Positions 8,308-15,363 of a stretch of DNA of 64,000 nucleotides are shown here, piece by piece. The stretch comes from an uncultured Collinsella sp. (GTDB lineage Bacteria; Actinomycetota; Coriobacteriia; Coriobacteriales; Coriobacteriaceae): the NCBI GenBank assembly GCA_902493985.1, contig CABURR010000003.1:1-64000 (forward strand). The letters are read 5' to 3'. Within the stretch, counting starts at the first letter, position 1. The number at the start of each line of letters is the position of its first letter. The translations under genes and the position numbers were made by a program. Below the pieces are notes generated by a model. It was not told the DNA's origin. It saw only the letters and a list, made by a program, of their open reading frames with translations, and searched no databases.

Positions 8308-8464
8308 CATGCATGCAGTAAATAGCGCCATTCATTTTATTAGAAATTGCCCATGCGGTTATTGCAGCTGCATGTACTGCAACATACTGCGCAATTCTCC
8401 GCACGAAGCAGAAGTCGGTTCCAATTCGATCGAGGCGATGACGCGTGGTGGCTACTGGTCCTAA
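8285..8464 (+). CDS. Cys-rich RiPP precursor peptide (59 residues)
   Basis: This small gene encodes the likely substrate of the radical SAM maturase. GGGAGG lies six bases before the ATG at 8285, a stronger site than that of the longer frame starting at 8264. The peptide has a 23-residue leader (beginning MRSIRPFNMHAVNS), then a compact core NCPCGYCSCMYCN in which five cysteines are spaced C-x-C-x2-C-x-C-x2-C, then a polar tail ending RGGYWS. It resembles the Cys-rich peptides paired with CcpM in clostridia in size, position and cysteine density. The tail after the core is long (about 25 residues), so either it is removed or the core lies mid-peptide. It overlaps both neighbouring genes. Activity (antimicrobial, metal-binding or signalling) cannot be read from the sequence. 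Confidence 0.78.
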   Translation: MRSIRPFNMHAVNSAIHFIRNCPCGYCSCMYCNILRNSPHEAEVGSNSIEAMTRGGYWS

Positions 8465-8984
8465 ATCGAGCAAGACGGCTACAAACGAATATCGAATCTC
8501 AATTGAGGGTAACCCTTACCCGCATGATCTAGTTCTCATCAACCCAGCTGGAGACAACCTCAATATCAAAAGACATGGGTTCACGGGTCCACTAGGACAG
8601 CTATTGAGTCTAAAATATACCGTTTATGACGATGCAAATGAAAAACTCTTCACTGTCGTCGACGGTGGTTTTAGCAACATGCCCAGGGTTGCGCTCATCA
8701 TCGAACACAAGGAAGTTGCGGTGTTTGATTATGGCCTAAACAGACTTGAGATGAAGTGCGTAACGAACATACCGAATTACTCAATAAAAGGTAACTTCCT
8801 ATTTGGAGATTACGATATATTCAGCCAACGGGAAGTGAAGCTATCTTCAGTTATCGTCCTTCAATGTGCTAAACGATCGTGCTTTAGCATACAGGTTTTG
8901 GATAAAGCCGAATTAGCCGCCGCAATTGGAATACCCACAGCCATTGCCCTTCTGAGGGCTCGGATTGAAGAGCATCTCGAATAA
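8445..8984 (+). CDS. LURP-one/scramblase-like beta-barrel protein in the peptide cluster
   Basis: This 179-residue protein starts at GTG 8445, inside the end of the precursor gene, with GAGG ten bases upstream. The sequence alternates short strands and turns: LVLINPAGDNLNIKRHGF, LLSLKYTVYDDANEKLFTV, then YSIKGNFLFGDYDIF and a hydrophobic helix AAAIGIPTAIALLRA at the end. This order matches the LURP-one-related / tubby C-terminal fold, in which a hydrophobic helix is threaded through a 12-stranded barrel. I recognise the fold by pattern, not by strict motif. Such proteins are not usual in RiPP clusters. It could bind lipid, give immunity, or present the peptide at the membrane. No signal peptide is seen. 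Confidence 0.55.
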   Translation: MVATGPKSSKTATNEYRISIEGNPYPHDLVLINPAGDNLNIKRHGFTGPLGQLLSLKYTVYDDANEKLFTVVDGGFSNMPRVALIIEHKEVAVFDYGLNRLEMKCVTNIPNYSIKGNFLFGDYDIFSQREVKLSSVIVLQCAKRSCFSIQVLDKAELAAAIGIPTAIALLRARIEEHLE

Positions 8985-9010
8985 ATCGCAAAAAGCGGTT
9001 CGTAGCAACG

Positions 9011-9044
9011 TTCAGGAGCTAGATAGTTTTTTCTGGCTCCTGAA
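9011..9044. terminator. Hairpin between convergent peptide-cluster genes
   Basis: TTCAGGAGC (9011-9019) and GCTCCTGAA (9036-9044) form a perfect 9-bp stem with a 16-base loop. It covers the last codons of the ABC exporter and lies 27 bases past the stop of the LURP-one-like gene. There is no T run after the stem on either strand, so termination in both directions is only possible. Confidence 0.35.
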
Positions 9045-10623
9045 ACTGTATTACATAGTCTGCAAATTGTTCGAAACCATGTCCATGATCCGCAATGATG
9101 ACGATTCGCTCTTTCATCTCCTGTGCAACCACCGCCTTCAAAAAGGATATCGAAGCATTATCTAAATTGTTGCAAGGCTCATCCAAAATAACAATAGAAT
9201 AACTGCTCAGAAAGGCCCTACAAAGTAATAGAGAAGCCAGTTCTCCGCCAGACAAATTGTGTCCCCTAGCTCCAATGATGGGATTTGATTCAAATAATTT
9301 ATCGAGGCTAAAACCCCTCAAAAGATAGATGAGTTTTTCAGAGTCAATATCTACAAGACCATAGTAAAGAGCCTTCCTGAAAGTTCCCCCCATTATCAAA
9401 TGTCTTTGCGGCATAGTTGCGCAGGGCAGCTGGATTAAAGTCGAACCATCGAAAATGACAGTAGACTCATTAACACACAGTCTGCCAGCAACTGGAGACA
9501 ATAATCCATTCAATACTTCCAGAAATGAAGATTTACCACATGCATTAGGGCCGCTTACTAAAACCAGACAAGGTGCCTGTATGGTGCAATCTGGAATTGT
9601 TATCCTCTCATTAGTTTCGTTCGACGAAAACGAGAGACTGATTCCTTTCCAACTAATTCGATCAGCGTGATCGAAGCATATCAAATTAGGTTTTTCAGCT
9701 TCCAAAAGACGACGTAATTCCAAGACACGGTGCAACGATCTAAACGACGGCTGAAGCTGAGCCCAACAATTCAGAACAAGAGGAAAAGGAGAATAGCATA
9801 GAAGTACAAGTTGATAACTCTGCACTGCAATCCCGACCGTAAGCCCGCGCTTTAACACAAGGAAAATAAGCAGCAGAACTGAAAGCAAGCCAGTAATGAT
9901 GTTGCCAGCGTCAACTATTTCAGTTGCCAATCTCGCAAAGACGCTCTCCTCAACTCGAGAGTTCCTGCAGTCTTTAAGCATCTTTTTATAGTGAAGTAAT
10001 TCCAAGTTAATTGAACGAGAAATACGAATGTAAAGTCGACAATTTATTAGTTGGGCTAAATAAGCAGAACCCCTCGCCTGGGCCTCCAATGCCTTTTCGC
10101 TCTTAGTCGATAGCTTACTAAGAGCGAACGGATATAGAAGCGAAATAAACAATGCCGAAACACAAACAGGAATCAAAAGCAACAAAGAGATATTAGATAG
10201 CGCCACAAACGATACCAAACCCGTCACTAGGCACGGAAGAAACGCAGTTGTAAATATCCCAATCATCGGCTGTAGGTTCCCAGCCTCTTCAATGCGCGAT
10301 AACAGGTAGTCACTGTCTTTTGCTAAAACTAAGGGCCGCTCTAAAGCATGGCGGGCAAGCAATCTATAGAAGCAGTTAGCACCATCGGAAGCCAATTGCT
10401 CCGCATTTTTTGATCTGAACAGGTTTGTCACCAGCTCAACTGAGAGCAATACTAGCAGGCCTAACCCAATGTATAAAACGTTACGATAATTAGAGCGAAG
10501 CAGGCCATAGTCTATTATCAACGATTCAGCTTTAACAACAGACAGCTCCACCAGGGCAGATAAAATGCAGAGCGCCATCAACTTGATTACTGTCGTCTTA
10601 TTTTGAATAAAAAGCTCTGGCAT
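9019..10623 (-). CDS. ABC exporter, fused membrane and ATPase domains
   Basis: This 534-residue half-transporter has about five or six membrane segments in residues 10-290, then an ATPase domain with Walker A GPNACGKS, signature LSGGELA, Walker B IVILDEPCNN and a switch histidine in IADHGHG. It would dimerise to export a substrate, most simply the matured peptide of the adjacent cluster, or give self-protection. There is no N-terminal C39 peptidase domain, so leader removal must be done elsewhere. It runs towards the cluster from the other side and shares its AT-rich composition, so it probably arrived with it. GAGGGGAT precedes the start, and a TATAAT-like box (10646-10651 on the minus strand) is close upstream. 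Confidence 0.85.
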   Translation of the reverse strand: MPELFIQNKTTVIKLMALCILSALVELSVVKAESLIIDYGLLRSNYRNVLYIGLGLLVLLSVELVTNLFRSKNAEQLASDGANCFYRLLARHALERPLVLAKDSDYLLSRIEEAGNLQPMIGIFTTAFLPCLVTGLVSFVALSNISLLLLIPVCVSALFISLLYPFALSKLSTKSEKALEAQARGSAYLAQLINCRLYIRISRSINLELLHYKKMLKDCRNSRVEESVFARLATEIVDAGNIITGLLSVLLLIFLVLKRGLTVGIAVQSYQLVLLCYSPFPLVLNCWAQLQPSFRSLHRVLELRRLLEAEKPNLICFDHADRISWKGISLSFSSNETNERITIPDCTIQAPCLVLVSGPNACGKSSFLEVLNGLLSPVAGRLCVNESTVIFDGSTLIQLPCATMPQRHLIMGGTFRKALYYGLVDIDSEKLIYLLRGFSLDKLFESNPIIGARGHNLSGGELASLLLCRAFLSSYSIVILDEPCNNLDNASISFLKAVVAQEMKERIVIIADHGHGFEQFADYVIQFQEPEKTI

Positions 10624-10750
10624 ATGTCCATCCCCTCAACTAATAATTATAGCTAGAAAGATGACATTTTTATTCTATAGCCTCAAGCAGCACGCTTTGC
10701 TGACGTCAAATCTTGTCATTACAAACATGCACCTTAGCGCTTAAGACTCC

Positions 10751-10779
10751 AAAAAGGGGCGGCCAAGATGGCCGTCCCC
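10751..10779 (-). terminator. Terminator downstream of the YoaK-like gene
   Basis: GGGGCGGCC and GGCCGTCCCC form a GC-rich hairpin followed on the minus strand by five Ts. It lies about 55 bases past the stop of the YoaK-like gene. Confidence 0.75.
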
Positions 10780-10798
10780 TCCCCATTATCGATCTATC

Positions 10799-10823
10799 TG
10801 ACAAGGGGACTGCCCCCTTGTCA
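10799..10823. repeat. TGACAA hairpin repeat, copy 1
   Basis: TGACAAGGGG and CCCCTTGTCA form a perfect 10-bp stem with loop ACTGC, ten bases past the stop of a minus-strand gene. The same sequence with a few changes recurs at 37998-38028, in the same position relative to another minus-strand gene. There is no T run, so it is a repeat more than a classical terminator. Confidence 0.65.
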
Positions 10824-10833
10824 CATCTTGCCG

Positions 10834-11550
10834 CTATTTTTGGCAGGCGTCTTTCCAATCTTCGCAGGCGCGCTTCCAGCGAGAGCGCAAATCGCGCTCG
10901 CGGTCGATAAACATAATGCCAAACGCGACAAACAGCAGCACGCTCGTCACCGCAATGGCGTGCAAGCCCATGCGCTCAATGCACCAATTGCCCAGCACGG
11001 CGCCAAACACAAAGGTGAAAATCACGCCAAAGTACAGCAGGCCGTTTTCCAAAAAGCCACGCCTATGGGTGATGATGTAGTCGTCCACGTTTTGCAAGGC
11101 ATTACGCAGATTGCCGATGCACATGGTCGTAGCGATGCCGTGACCGTGGATCTTGCGGAAGCTCTCGACCTGCATACCGCAGGCAAACGAAGTGAGGCAG
11201 TTGGCGAGCAGGTTGAAATCGCCGCCCGGGATAAAGCTCACGCCCAGCAAGATAACGGCTTCAAAAAACACCGTCACCTGGCGCCAGTGAATCACGCTGC
11301 CAAACCGCTCGTGTACCAGGTCGGCAAGCATAATACCCACGGCAAACGACACCACGGGGAAGAAATAGCGACCCGCAAGTGCCCAATTGCCCTCCGAGAT
11401 GCTCACGCCCACGAGCAGGATGTTGCCCGTCTGCGCGTTGGCGAAAACATGGTCGCGCCCAATGTACGAATACACATCCATAAAGCCACCGGCGAGCGCC
11501 AAGATGATGCCCAGCTCAATAGACTCCGATATCTGTTTGGCACGCTGCAT
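10834..11550 (-). CDS. YoaK/DUF1275 family membrane protein
   Basis: This 238-residue inner-membrane protein has about six hydrophobic helices and the DUF1275 landmarks GGFMDVYSYIG near the N-terminus, ANAQTGNILLVG in the first third and ATTMCIGNLRNAL in the middle. It ends in a short charged cytoplasmic tail. Family function is not established. The frame is open for 64 more codons upstream, but AAGGAGG ten bases before the ATG at 11550 and the start of recognisable homology there set the start. It is alone on the minus strand, with its own terminator and a repeat hairpin after it. Confidence 0.82.
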   Translation of the reverse strand: MQRAKQISESIELGIILALAGGFMDVYSYIGRDHVFANAQTGNILLVGVSISEGNWALAGRYFFPVVSFAVGIMLADLVHERFGSVIHWRQVTVFFEAVILLGVSFIPGGDFNLLANCLTSFACGMQVESFRKIHGHGIATTMCIGNLRNALQNVDDYIITHRRGFLENGLLYFGVIFTFVFGAVLGNWCIERMGLHAIAVTSVLLFVAFGIMFIDRERDLRSRWKRACEDWKDACQK

Positions 11551-11740
11551 CGTCGTGCATCCTCCTTGTTGACGACTCTCTCGTGCGTTGGCGGAAACAT
11601 AGCCGCCGTTCATACTGTAACCCATTGACAACATGGCGCGCGCGCGAGACGGCTTCCCCAACGCGCAGATACACAGTCTGGAAACAAACGGCGGGTACGG
11701 CACCCGCATCGACGCGCCGATCCGCCAGCCCATGTACTCC

Positions 11741-11775
11741 ACCAGTCTTTTTAGCCCCGTCCCAAAAAGACTGGT
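11741..11775. repeat. Perfect 12-bp hairpin upstream of the YgiQ gene
   Basis: ACCAGTCTTTTT (11741-11752) and AAAAAGACTGGT (11764-11775) are exact inverted repeats around an 11-base loop, 38 bases before the start of the YgiQ gene. The stem contains five T-A pairs on each side, so it is not a standard terminator. It could be a leader hairpin or another dispersed palindrome. Confidence 0.6.
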
Positions 11776-11812
11776 TACAATTACGTGCAGTATACAAACA
11801 CCGGGAGGGATC

Positions 11813-13948
11813 GTGGCAAAAAAGCCTCAGCACGCTCAGAACAACCAGCGCAGTCAGCAGGGCAAACAGGGCCAGCAGCAAAAGCGCGGCGGCAAGGCCC
11901 AGGGCGGCCACGCCACTCATACCCCGGCTGCGCCCGCCCGTCCCTGGCGTCCGGGCCGCGATAAGTTCCTCCCCGTCAGCCGCGCCGACATGGATGCGCG
12001 CGGTTGGGACCAGTGCGACTTTGTCTACATCTGCGGCGACGCCTACGTGGACCACCCCAGCTTTGGTATGGCCATCGTCAGCCGCGTGCTCGACGCGCAC
12101 GGCTACAAAGTGGGCATTATCTGTCAGCCCGACTGGACCGACCCCGCCAGCATCACGGTGCTCGGCGAGCCTCGCCTGGGCTTTCTCGTCAGTGCCGGTA
12201 ACATGGACTCCATGGTCAACCACTATTCGGTGACCAAGCACCGCCGCCACACCGACGCCTATACCCCCGGTGGCGAGGAGGGGCACCGCCCCAATCGTGC
12301 CGTCACGGTCTACGGCAACCTCATCCGCCAGACGTTCAAGGACGCCCCCATCATTATCGGCGGCATCGAGGCGAGCCTGCGCCGCCTAGCCCACTACGAC
12401 TACTGGCAAGACAAGCTCAAGCGCTCGGTGCTGCTCGACTCGGGCGCCGACATCCTCATCTACGGCATGGGCGAGCACGCGATCGTCGAGATCGCCGACG
12501 CGCTCGACGCCGGACTGCCCGTCGATCAGATCACCTATATCAACGGCACCGTCTACCGCACCAGCTCGCTCGACGAGGTCTATGACTACGACCTGCTTCC
12601 CAGCTGGGACGACCTTGCCGCCGACAAGCTCAACTACGCGCGCAGCTTTAACGTGCAGCAGCAGAATATGGACCCCATCACCGGGCATCGCCTGGTAGAG
12701 CCCTACCCCAACAGCGTCTATGTGGTACAGAACCCGCCGTCGGCGACGCTCACCACCGATGAGATGGACGAGGTGGCCGAGCTCCCCTACGCACGCGATT
12801 GGCATCCCGACTACGACGCGGCGGGCGGCGTGCCGGCCTTTGCCGAGATCAAGTTTTCCATTAGCTCCAACCGCGGCTGTTTTGGCGAGTGCTCGTTTTG
12901 CGCCCTCACCTTCCACCAGGGCCGCGTGCTGCAGATGCGCAGCCACGACTCGATCATGCGCGAGGCCGAGCTGCTCACGCGCGATCCCGAGTTTAAGGGC
13001 TACATCAACGACGTGGGCGGGCCAACGGCAAACTTTAGCCGTCCCGCCTGCGACAAGCAGCTCAAGCACGGCGTATGCAAGAACAAGCGCTGCCTGTGGC
13101 CAAGCGTGTGCAAGAACATGGTGGTCGACGAAAGCGGCTACACGCAGCTGTTGCGCGACCTGCGCCAGCTGCCGGGCGTCAAGAAGGTCTTCGTCCGCAG
13201 CGGCATCCGTTTTGACTACACCATGGCCGATGCCTCGGACGAGTTTTTGCGCGAGCTGCTGGAGCATCACGTCTCGGGCCAGTTACGCGTGGCACCCGAG
13301 CACGTGAGCGATGCGGTGCTGTCTGTGATGGGTAAGCCGAGCCGAGCCGTCTACGATGCGTTCTGCCGTAAATTTGAACGTTTGAACCGCGAATACGGTC
13401 TTAAACAATATGTGGTGCCGTATCTGATCTCGAGCCACCCCGGTTCAACCATGAAGGAAGCCGTGGACCTTGCCAAGGCCGTGCGAGACATGGGCTACAT
13501 GCCCGAGCAGGTGCAGGACTTCTACCCCACGCCGTCCACCATGTCGACGTGCATGTACTACACCGGCGTGGACCCGCGCACCATGGAGCCGATCTATGTG
13601 GCGCGCGACCCGCACGAAAAGGCCATGCAGCGCGCGCTCATCCAGTATCGCAAACCCGAGAACTACAAGCTCGTGCGCGAGGCGCTGGAAAAAGCCGGCC
13701 GCCGCGATCTGATCGGCTACACCAAGCATTGCCTGATTCGTCCCGTGCCACCGCGCCCGGGCGAGACGTCTGCTGGCGGCGGACACGGCACCGGCAAGAA
13801 GGGCGGCAAGGCCCACGGTGGCGCCGCCGGCAAGGGACCCAAGGGTAGCAAGGGCCACGGCGGCATGTCGCGTGCGCAGAACACCGCAGGCCGCAACCGC
13901 GCAGCTCAGGGGCGTCAGGGTGCCAACGGAGGCGGTCGCCGCAATTAG
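11813..13948 (+). CDS. YgiQ family radical SAM protein
   Basis: This 711-residue protein belongs to the YgiQ group of radical SAM enzymes (UPF0313), whose reaction is not established. The N-terminal third has the segments WDQCDFVYICGDAYVDHPSF and IIIGGIEASLRRLAHYDYW. The SAM cluster motif CFGECSFC lies near residue 360, followed by a second cysteine group (CDKQLKHGVCKNKRCLWPSVC has four to five Cys) that may bind another cluster. Both ends are low-complexity and basic: an N-terminal Gln/Lys-rich stretch and a C-terminal Gly/Lys/Arg-rich tail of about 65 residues. I use GTG 11813, which has GGGAGG close upstream; the frame extends 60 codons further without homology. It overlaps the convergent protease gene by four bases. 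Confidence 0.88.
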   Translation: MAKKPQHAQNNQRSQQGKQGQQQKRGGKAQGGHATHTPAAPARPWRPGRDKFLPVSRADMDARGWDQCDFVYICGDAYVDHPSFGMAIVSRVLDAHGYKVGIICQPDWTDPASITVLGEPRLGFLVSAGNMDSMVNHYSVTKHRRHTDAYTPGGEEGHRPNRAVTVYGNLIRQTFKDAPIIIGGIEASLRRLAHYDYWQDKLKRSVLLDSGADILIYGMGEHAIVEIADALDAGLPVDQITYINGTVYRTSSLDEVYDYDLLPSWDDLAADKLNYARSFNVQQQNMDPITGHRLVEPYPNSVYVVQNPPSATLTTDEMDEVAELPYARDWHPDYDAAGGVPAFAEIKFSISSNRGCFGECSFCALTFHQGRVLQMRSHDSIMREAELLTRDPEFKGYINDVGGPTANFSRPACDKQLKHGVCKNKRCLWPSVCKNMVVDESGYTQLLRDLRQLPGVKKVFVRSGIRFDYTMADASDEFLRELLEHHVSGQLRVAPEHVSDAVLSVMGKPSRAVYDAFCRKFERLNREYGLKQYVVPYLISSHPGSTMKEAVDLAKAVRDMGYMPEQVQDFYPTPSTMSTCMYYTGVDPRTMEPIYVARDPHEKAMQRALIQYRKPENYKLVREALEKAGRRDLIGYTKHCLIRPVPPRPGETSAGGGHGTGKKGGKAHGGAAGKGPKGSKGHGGMSRAQNTAGRNRAAQGRQGANGGGRRN

Positions 13949-14865
13949 TGCGGGAATGCGGTAGATGTGGTCACAGCGCTCTGTTGGCACGCTTGGCGCA
14001 GTGAGCGCATCGCCTCAACGAGGATGACGCCGGCGATCGCAACAGTAACCACCACATCGAGCGGCGTGTTCACAAACCAGAGCAACGTCATGAGATACGA
14101 CCCGGCGTTAAAGGCAAAGTGCAGCAGGATCGTGTAGCGGAGCTTTCCGGTAGTCACGAGCACCCAGCCAAAAATGAGGCCGGCAGCGCCGGCGTAGCAG
14201 CCCTGGACCCAGTTCATATGCATAAAGCCAAAGACCGCCGCCTGCAACACGATTGCCGCGGCGACGCCCCAGGTATTCGGGGCCGCCCAGGGCACTATGG
14301 CGCCATCCTGCGCGTTCACACGGCGCCGGCGTTTCCAGAGCGGACGGCACTGTGGATTAAACGCACGCAGCGAAAACTCAAAGATGACGCCGCGCACCAG
14401 GAGCTCTTCGCAAAACGGCGCACCGAGCACCGTAGTCAAGACGGCAAGAAGGCTGGTATCGCCCATGCCTGTTTCCTCGACAAGCTCGCTATAGTCTGCC
14501 GCAACCTCGGGCAGCAGCGACAGCACGCCGTCGCATAAATAGCTAATGACCACCTGCATGGATAGGCCGATCACGATGACGCAGGCGATGCGCCTCCATG
14601 CTTTGCCTGCTCCCCCGCCAAGCGGGCGCTCGCCCTGCCAGCGCGCCATAAACGAGCGCGGCCACAGATAACGCCACCACAGCAGCGCCATCAAAAACGA
14701 CGCCGTCTGAGCGGCAGCCTGGAACCATTGGATATCGAGATTGTCGATCGGATAGCCCGTCAGCACCGATACGGCATCGAGAACTGAAAACAAAACCACG
14801 CTCAGGGCTATATCGGCAGCGACAACGCCAAAACAGGCAAGCGCCCAAATCATCGCATTGAGCAT
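13945..14865 (-). CDS. CPBP family intramembrane glutamic endopeptidase
   Basis: This 306-residue polytopic membrane protein has the CPBP (Abi/Rce1-like) protease signature: FCEELLVRG with the paired catalytic glutamates, FGFMHMNW with the second motif histidine, and HFAFN as the third. Members cleave proteins or prenylated peptides within the membrane; in bacteria several serve bacteriocin maturation or self-immunity. Here it lies 3.3 kb from the peptide cluster but in GC-rich DNA, so a link to it is weak. The start at 14865 has AGGAGG five bases before it. The longer frame upstream belongs to other sequence. It ends in a four-base overlap with the YgiQ gene. Confidence 0.82.
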   Translation of the reverse strand: MLNAMIWALACFGVVAADIALSVVLFSVLDAVSVLTGYPIDNLDIQWFQAAAQTASFLMALLWWRYLWPRSFMARWQGERPLGGGAGKAWRRIACVIVIGLSMQVVISYLCDGVLSLLPEVAADYSELVEETGMGDTSLLAVLTTVLGAPFCEELLVRGVIFEFSLRAFNPQCRPLWKRRRRVNAQDGAIVPWAAPNTWGVAAAIVLQAAVFGFMHMNWVQGCYAGAAGLIFGWVLVTTGKLRYTILLHFAFNAGSYLMTLLWFVNTPLDVVVTVAIAGVILVEAMRSLRQACQQSAVTTSTAFPH

Positions 14866-14920
14866 GCCAACCTCCTCAAAACCGTTCCCTAGTTCTACCA
14901 CAACTCGGCAGAGAGCTAAT

Positions 14921-14961
14921 CCCATGGGGACGGAGGAAAACTGATCACTTATTGATGAGAA
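14921..14961. repeat. GGGGACGG direct repeat, copy 1
   Basis: CCCATGGGGACGGAG followed by a related 26-base stretch matches 15317-15359 in the same orientation. This copy covers the last codons and stop of the RelB-like gene. The pair brackets that gene. It belongs to a broader group of GGGGAC-headed intergenic repeats in the window. Confidence 0.65.
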
Positions 14962-15149
14962 TCGGGCGCAGTGCCAAAGGCCCCGCTGGGCGAAATATCG
15001 AACGGGAAGGTGCCGCAACGATTGAACGCGGCGATAAACATGCGGATGGCGTTGGACGGCGTGGTGCCCACGAGCTGGGTTGCCGCCGCGAAGGCTGCCT
15101 TCTCCTCGGGCAAGACCTTCGCGACAACCGGGGTCATATGTTCTGCCAT
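14949..15149 (-). CDS. Orphan RelB/DinJ-type antitoxin, probably truncated
   Basis: This 66-residue protein has the ribbon-helix-helix DNA-binding region of RelB/DinJ antitoxins (VVAKVLPEEKAAFAAATQLV, then TTPSNAIRMFIAAF and the typical GTFPFDI). AAGGAAG precedes the ATG at 15149. In toxin-antitoxin pairs a RelE or YafQ toxin gene follows at once; here no toxin is found, and the last residues (APDSHQ) are encoded by a dispersed repeat. The toxin-binding C-terminus, usually some 20 residues longer, is therefore missing. It may be a remnant of a lost pair, a free repressor or an anti-addiction copy. Confidence 0.7.
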   Translation of the reverse strand: MAEHMTPVVAKVLPEEKAAFAAATQLVGTTPSNAIRMFIAAFNRCGTFPFDISPSGAFGTAPDSHQ

Positions 15150-15316
15150 GGCGCTTCCTTTTTGAAACGACGGTAGTGCGGATAGATGCGGGCCGCGCGG
15201 CTGGGCGACGGGCTGTGAAGGCAACCCGATTGGCCCGCATCTGGAGTTTGTTTCTGCGGCGTTGGTATTACTTGGTATTCCTAAGTATTACCCGGTAGAT
15301 AGAATACCACACCCGC

Positions 15317-15359
15317 CCCATGGGGACGGAGAAAAACGGATCATTTTGTTGCTGAGTAA
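15317..15359. repeat. GGGGACGG direct repeat, copy 2
   Basis: This is the second copy of the repeat at 14921-14961, in the same orientation and beginning CCCATGGGGACGGAG. It lies four bases past the stop of the fused ABC gene. Both copies therefore follow minus-strand stop codons. Confidence 0.65.
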
Positions 15360-15363
15360 GTAC

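Noticed and set aside
8264..8464. Longer form of the Cys-rich peptide beginning at 8264
   Set aside because: The ATG at 8285 has GGGAGG at ideal distance, while 8264 lacks a site and would place GRQI in front of a natural start.
10713..11628. Plus-strand frames over the YoaK-like gene
   Set aside because: Antisense to a gene with clear DUF1275 landmarks and membrane helices.
13945..14865. CPBP protease as part of the peptide cluster
   Set aside because: It is more than 3 kb away, in GC-rich DNA, with two unrelated genes between; there is no evidence for a link beyond family precedent.
15317..15359. Transposon ends around the RelB-like gene
   Set aside because: The two repeats are direct, not inverted, no transposase is between them, and both follow stop codons, so a 3'-associated repeat is the simpler reading.
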